This document shows positions 58,928-64,000 of a DNA stretch of 64,000 nucleotides, piece after piece (position 1 is the stretch's first letter; the number at the start of each line of letters is the position of its first letter). Source of the DNA: Sternotherus odoratus (Eukaryota; Chordata; Testudines; Kinosternidae); contig JAVMKO010000003.1 of the NCBI GenBank assembly GCA_032164245.1, positions 89,031,890 to 89,095,889 on the forward strand, written 5' to 3'. The notes below the pieces were generated by a model, which saw nothing but the letters and a program-made list of their open reading frames with translations, was not told where the DNA came from and made no database searches. A program made the position numbers and the translations under genes.

Positions 58928-59979
58928 TGTCACGTGACTGAAATAATTTGGGACCATATAGATCATTGGGGTACCAAATATTATGTAAAGGGGGCCAGAT
59001 AAGGTTTCTGCGACCAGATTATGGTCTGCTGATTTTGTTTAAACTATCTTTATGTGTGTATCTTTTTTGTAGTTAGAGTTATGGATATTGGCTTCTGGAT
59101 GAAATCTCAGACAAGCTGCTGTTAACTTGGCTGGCCTGGCTGATGGGCCGTTAAGATCCTTCAGCTACACAATGAACTTTGTAGATGCCTGTCCACCACG
59201 CAGCTTATCCAGGAATGTGATCTGACTGGTGAGAAACTGAATCTTAAACTATGAACCTTCATTTTGCAATTGCACTCTGCATCAAGGAGGAGGAGGGGGG
59301 TATTCGCCCAGAAGGGAAAGTCTATAAAACCTGGGAGACACTTCCTCCATGTTCGTCTTCAATCTGCAACCTTCAGCTAGCACCTACCTCTGGATGGGAT
59401 TTTGCTACATGTGGAAACTCTGACCAACGGACTGATGACCCATCCCTGGAGGGGATGCATTCCAGAGACTTTTATCTGAACCTGCAGTTTAGTCTACAGC
59501 TGCAAGCCTGAACCAAGAGATTTGCCATTACTGCATGTAATTGATTTCTTTTAACCATTCCTAACCCTCACCTACACCTTTTTCCTTGTACAATAAACCT
59601 TTAGATTTTAGATTCTAAAGGATTGGCAACAGTGTGATTTGTGGGAAGATCTGATTTGTATATTGACCTGGGTCTGGGGCATGATTCTTTGGAATTGGGG
59701 AGAACCATTTTCTTTATTTGGGGTATTGGTTTTCATAACCATTGATCCGCAGGACAGGTGGCTGCTGGTGGTGATACTGGAAACCTGGAGTGTCTAAGAG
59801 GATTGCTTGTGTGACTTGTGGTTAGCCAGTGGAGCGAAACCAAAGTCTTTTCCGTTTGGCTGGTTTGGTTCACATTAGAATGGAAAAACCCCAGCTTTGG
59901 GCTGTAGTTGCCCCTTTGGAAGCAATCTGTCCTGATCTGACACTCACAGTTGGATCCCACTAGGGACAGCACCGTCACA
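58928..59979 (+). repeat. Solo LTR (endogenous retrovirus type) with perfect 5-bp target duplication
   Basis: TG at 58928 (TGTCACGTGACTG) and CA at 59979 (CACCGTCACA) are flanked by GGTCG on both sides (58923-58927, 59980-59984). A TATAAAA box at 59323-59329 and a poly(A) signal AATAAA at 59592-59597 have the spacing expected of a U3-R-U5 structure. No internal viral sequence remains, so this is a recombined solo LTR. It could act as a promoter on the + strand, but nothing shows that it does. Confidence 0.9.
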
Positions 59980-59984
59980 GGTCG

Positions 59985-61717
59985 GTAGTCAAGCAGTACC
60001 ATGAGAGGAGTAGAACAGGAAGAAGGCAGAATTGAGACCTTTCAAAGTTTTGGTCCAAGTGAGGGGACATGGAGGCGTCATTTGAGCTCCCCGCCTCAGG
60101 TGCCAAAATGTTCTGCCAAGCTGACTGGCAGAGCACAGCACATTAGGCCAGGCCAACTTTGTACTCTATTTCTGTTTTATGTTGTCTCCCTCTCCAAGCT
60201 CTGCCCACTGGGAGTCACACTACTTCTGTTCACAGCACCACGGACAATCCTCAGCCTGATCAAACATGTTGCAGAAAGCAGAATTTACCTTTTGACCTCA
60301 ACTCCACAGCTCTGTTGCTATACCCAAAATTCACACTTACTGTCACAGATAATTTTTCACTTATGACAGAAACAAGCAAAGCGAACTCGACACCAAAGAA
60401 CTGTTCACCTTTTAAGAAACCGTGCAAAGGACGTAATTTGCCACGCAATGCCTTCTAATGACTTTGGGAATTATAAGGAGTTATTTCCAAGGGGGGAGAT
60501 TGTTCCCCCAGGATCCACAGACAGAGGAGATCCTCCATGCACAGATTTCCCCCTTCCTGTAAGAAGCAAGAGCCAATTGCTTCTGCAGCACTACGCCTTC
60601 CTGGCTGCTCTAACTTTTGCTCAGTGGCCCCTCCATTTTGCAGAAACCCCAAAATGGTGGGAAGTTCTAGGGTATCTTATGTGAAAAGAGCTGTGCTGTC
60701 AGGGAGTGGGCCGAAGTTGCCCTGGAGCTGGTGTGAATGCAGAAGGCTTCCATGTGGATGGCCCTGGCCTCAGGCCGATACCCTAAAATCCTACTGGTTA
60801 GAATTCCTCTCTCTGAGTTGTCACCCTTCCATAGGGCTTGCCTGATACTGCATGCTTGCAAATTTGCCTCCTACCATTCTGCCAACTAATACAGTGCTGC
60901 CTCCAACTTACAGGTCACACAGCCTCTCTCTCTCTTCATAAGCCTGATCCTCTTCACCCTCAATGTCGCTTCCTTTTCCTGTTCACTCTGCATAACACAA
61001 TGCTTGCTGTCCCTCCTAGAATGACCTGTCCTTTCCCTATGGCCCATTTATTGTGATAAGTAATGAATTAGCAGGTTCTTCTCAATATAAAATTCCCACA
61101 AGACAATTTGTGCCCCCCCCCATGCCCAATTGACCAGATTCTCCTTACACAAAGACTGACTCCCAGCACATGTGACTAAGGCAACTGAGTCCCCGGTTAC
61201 AAAAAAATTGTTGTCTTGGGGTGCGAGCATTGACGGACTTCTGTCTAGACAGTTTGGCCCATTGTTGTGGGTGAGGGACTCTAGTGATGAGGAAGGAAAG
61301 ACAGTGCACAAACCAGCAACTCAGTGTAGGTCTCTTAGAAACTACTATGTCAAGAGGGTGCTAGAGCACCTGCTCCAGAATGGTTGAATATTAACCCGAG
61401 TACTCATGGTTTCCTTATCCCAGGCTGGAGGAGAGATACAGTGCGTCTGAGGAGGGCAAAAGTAGGCCATCCTGGTAGGTCTCTCCCTCTCTCATCTCTT
61501 GGTTTCTGGTCTGATGTTGTCCCCAAAGTCATCGCAGAAAGTTTACAGGCTACTATGCACATTATACCATCAGCAGAGACTGGAGCTTGCACCAGATAAA
61601 GTGAAAGCTCTGACTGATCCCTCTGGTCATCTCAGAGCTCTCCCAAATGCAAGTCCCTCTTCTTGTGAGCCATTTGTCCCTGTTGGCCTTGAGGGGAAAT
61701 TGTTCATGTTTTAGTTT
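59985..61717 (+). other. Flanking DNA, unassigned
   Basis: Many small ORFs (up to 121 codons) but no recognisable domain or repeat ends. Slightly GC-richer than neighbours; 60480-60860 and 61060-61710 may be old repeat or retroelement pieces that I cannot assign. Confidence 0.35.
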
Positions 61718-61908
61718 AGGGGGAGGGATAGCTCAGTGCTTTGAGCATTGGCCTGCTAAAGCCAGGATTGTGAGTTCAGTCTTTGAGGGGGCCATTTAGG
61801 GATCTGGGCCAAAAAATCTGCCAGGGGACAGTATTTGGTCCTGCTAGTGTAGGCAGGGGGGCTGGACTCGATGACCTTTCAAGGTCTTTCCAGCTCTATG
61901 AGATAGGC
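61718..61908 (+). repeat. Turtle tRNA-derived SINE (Cry-type)
   Basis: GGGGGAGGGATAGCTCAGTG opens the tRNA-like head with an A box. TTGAGCATTGGCCTGCTAAA, AGCCAGGATTGTGAGTTCAG (B-box region), then GGGGGCCATTTAGGGATCTG follow. The body ends GGGGGGCTGGACTCGATGAC, CTTTCAAGGTCTTTCCAGCT. This head and tail belong to the SINE family described from cryptodiran turtles. Confidence 0.85.
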
Positions 61909-62414
61909 ATATATCCATATAAAAAACAAATACTTATTCAGAAAGTCTATGATGACATTTCTGCTTTCTGAACAGTTGGGGTCCTGTTGTAATGGAGTCA
62001 AAGCAAAAGCTCCAGTCTGGAGGCAGTATAGGTCTGGAGTCCCTATTGCAACTGAAACTGGCCCCACTAGGAAAGGCTGGATGGGCTCACAAACCCTCAT
62101 AAGGGTTACACAGCTCATTTGCAAATGGAAAGAGAGGCTAAATTTGCTGAATAAATTATTTCCTATGAATAGTTTGCTCAGCTCTAGAATCTAGGAACTA
62201 AAACCTGAGTTGTAAAAACCCAACGTTGTGACTATGCAAATACAACAGAGATAGCATATACCCAGTGTGCCCTGTTACATGCTTCTGACTCACTCAGCAT
62301 GTGCTAAGTTTAGAGGGTTTCTTTCAGCTGGTTACTGCTCAGTTTTGCTCTTTGCTCATTGTCATAGTGGTTCATATTAGAGATAAATGCTCCCTTCGCC
62401 CCTGACCTATCCAG
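61909..62414 (+). other. Flanking DNA, nothing recognised
   Basis: No gene or repeat signature found. Confidence 0.35.
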
Positions 62415-62605
62415 TCAGGACCAGCTCCAGCTATTTTGCCACCCCAAGCGGTGGAAAACAAACAAACCTGAAGTCGAGGCCCTGTCACTGAAATGCCATG
62501 GAAAGAAGTAGAGCGCTGCCCCAATCAAGGATGGCACACCGCCCCGCAACGTTGGCCGCTCCAAGCACATGCTTGGGATGCTGGTGCCAGCCAGGTATCC
62601 AGTCA
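62415..62605 (-). repeat. Worn hAT-type repeat (GGGGCGGC family)
   Basis: AGGACCAGCTCCAGCTATTT, TGCCACCCCAAGCGGTGG, then CGCCCCGCAACGTTGGCCGC, CAAGCACATGCTTGGGATGC and TGGTGCCAGC follow the inverse of a common sauropsid hAT repeat. No target duplication could be assigned. Confidence 0.55.
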
Positions 62606-63022
62606 TTGAGTCCCTCTCCCCTTTGAAGGGCAAGAGACAGTTCCCAAGAGAGAGCATATCAAATACTAAACTTTTTAGCCAAGATGCATCCATTCTAAAG
62701 CTTTATAGCACTAGCATGCCATAAGCAAAGAGTAACAGTGACATGGTGACTCCCGGCTGGGTATCCAAATGCATTTGAGTTACAGGCCTTCTAGTTTCAT
62801 AAGTCTCATACTGATGACACAATGCTTAAGGGATTCCCTAGCGTATGCCTCTTTGAAGCACTTTTTATCCTTAAGGGATGCCAGATATCCCAAATGGCAC
62901 CCTGGATGTGATTGAATTAATGTGATCGGGACTGTGGAATCACAACCCTGCTTCCAACGTAGAGGGACAGAGAAGATTGTGGCAAGACGACTTTGCTTTC
63001 AAAATCTAAATCTGAATGTGTT
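62606..63022 (+). other. Flanking DNA, nothing recognised
   Basis: No gene or repeat signature found. Confidence 0.35.
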
Positions 63023-63655
63023 TGTCAGGGACCACAGGTCTCAATTACTGGTCCACAGGGCTTTCTGGAACTAGCATGTGCCAACCTGCCACTCAGTGAC
63101 CTGAAAAGAGGTTGCTAGAACTAGAAGCACAATTCTGACGGCGGGCTCCAGTCCTGGGATCTGAATGGCAGAACTCTGGCGACCCTAATTGGTTCCCTAC
63201 TTCTATTTAAACCACGCACAGGACCAGGGTGTTGTCCATGCAGCTGGGTTTCCCTTGCTTAGCACTGCTTCCCCTGTAATACCGGCTCCTACTGCCCGAC
63301 TGATCTCCTGGTAACCTGAGCCTGCCTGACACCTGCCTCTCAGTCTACCCAGTTATTTTAAAACTTTTTGTATTGTTGATCCCTTTCACACAGCAAGCCT
63401 TTAGATGTGACACTCCCCCCTACAAATTAAAAATGGGGGGGGGCATTTCATGGAGGCTCTGGGCTGTCAGCCCCACAGAGCTCACAGCTTGCGACCTCCA
63501 TATAACCACCTTGTGCGAGCCCCTGAGGGGTCAAGAACCCTAGTTTGAGAACCCCCAACCTGCCTCAGGCTCTGATCTCCTGGTATCTGAGCCAGCCTAG
63601 CTCCTGACTCCTACTCTGACCACTAGGTGAGTCCGCCCACATCTTGGTCATGACA
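63023..63655 (+). repeat. Solo Ty3/Gypsy LTR, same family as 14.8-19.25 kb
   Basis: Starts TGTCAGGGACCACAGG and ends CATGACA. Flanks GTGTT and GTATT match at 4 of 5. Shared landmarks with the 14.8-kb LTR include ACTGGTCCA, CAACCTGCCACTCAGTGACC, CTCCAGTCCTGGGATCTGAA and TCTGACCACTAGGT. It carries a nested miniature element at 63341-63559. Confidence 0.85.
63341..63559 (-). mobile_element. hAT-type miniature element nested in the solo LTR
   Basis: The right end AACCCTAGTTTGAGAACCCCC is the inverse of the GGTTCTCAAACT end of an abundant hAT family. The interior GGGGTCAAGAACCC and GCTTGCGACCTCCATATAAC fits that family. Flanks CTGCCTCT (63333-63340) and CTGCCTCA (63560-63567) match at 7 of 8. The left end is worn. 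Confidence 0.78.
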
Positions 63656-64000
63656 GTATTGATGATGCAGAATACTTTAGACTTCGATGCAACATGTCTC
63701 ACTCCCTGTAATGGAAGACTCATATCAGCTCCCAGGCACTTATCGATTTATTTTATTGTTCCAGTTTATTAAAAAATAACCTGCTGAAGACCCTAGGTAC
63801 ATAGACAAAAATGCTATCAAAACACATACATTAGCTGTTGCATAGTTCTGCATATCATGAGATTTTTTTTTATTACAATGGCATTCTGCTCAATTTGGAA
63901 ATAGGCATATCCCACTGAAAAAAGAAACAAAAGAATGTCAAGAGGTTAGTTGTAAGGAGGATTCCATGATGAAGAGTATTGTGTGGTGCTCCTCTTTGCT
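63656..64000 (+). other. Window end, nothing recognised
   Basis: AT-rich sequence with a poly-T run at about 63865. No features supported. Confidence 0.35.

Noticed and set aside
59251..59511. 86-codon frame as a gene downstream of GRM1
   Set aside because: It is inside the solo LTR, across its TATA and leader region.
61718..61790. Functional tRNA gene
   Set aside because: The tRNA-like head is the 5' part of a SINE, with altered stems and a non-tRNA tail.

Overview
This is vertebrate nuclear DNA. It holds the 3' part of one protein-coding gene, GRM1 (metabotropic glutamate receptor 1), on the + strand, embedded in intronic and 3'-flanking DNA full of transposon remains. The best guide to the organism is the repeat set. 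There is a tRNA-derived SINE near 61718-61908 of the kind known from cryptodiran turtles. There are also CR1/L3 LINE ends, Penelope-type tails, several hAT and Harbinger-type miniature elements, and solo LTRs that I recognise as turtle-like. I infer a non-avian sauropsid, most likely a hidden-neck turtle. The species cannot be named from this window.

GRM1 layout: the exon for the whole seven-transmembrane bundle is 2304-3234. An 85-bp cassette exon that encodes the short mGluR1b tail is 31524-31608. The terminal coding exon for the long mGluR1a tail, with its Homer- and PDZ-binding ends, is 46012-46858. A long 3' UTR follows, probably ending at the poly(A) signal at 49797-49802. The exons for the extracellular glutamate-binding domain must lie before position 1. 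No other host gene is recognisable; 49.8-64 kb looks intergenic.

Repeat landscape, left to right: Penelope tail (0.8 kb); hAT miniature element with a perfect 8-bp target duplication (6.6-7.3 kb); CR1 end (8.7-9.0 kb); tRNA-type SINE (9.8 kb); an L2/L3-type LINE carrying a nested miniature element (10.4-11.9 kb); a broken chromodomain-type Ty3/Gypsy element with a nested solo LTR (14.8-19.25 kb); a Harbinger-type element made of four successive hairpins (19.7-20.0 kb); a solo LTR (21.1-21.9 kb); a foldback element beside an unexplained minus-strand reading frame with a splice-acceptor-like start (24.4-25.5 kb); a Gypsy integrase fragment (26 kb); a head-to-head Penelope pair (32.8 kb); CR1, LTR-like and Harbinger-type elements (33.4-35.6 kb); MIR-type SINE and hAT element (37.5-38.5 kb); more LTRs (39.6-45.4 kb). 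After GRM1 come miniature elements (50.9-54.1 kb), a dead hAT transposase gene of the DUF4371/ZMYM-like type (55.7-58.2 kb) followed by a Tigger-like miniature element and a solo LTR (58.3-60.0 kb), the turtle SINE (61.7 kb), and a solo Gypsy LTR that contains its own nested hAT element (63.0-63.66 kb).

I found no convincing new multi-gene system. The observations most worth a second look are the conserved mGluR1b cassette exon, hammerhead-ribozyme-like cores in the Penelope tails, the four-hairpin Harbinger-type element, and the orphan exon-like frame at 24397-24592.
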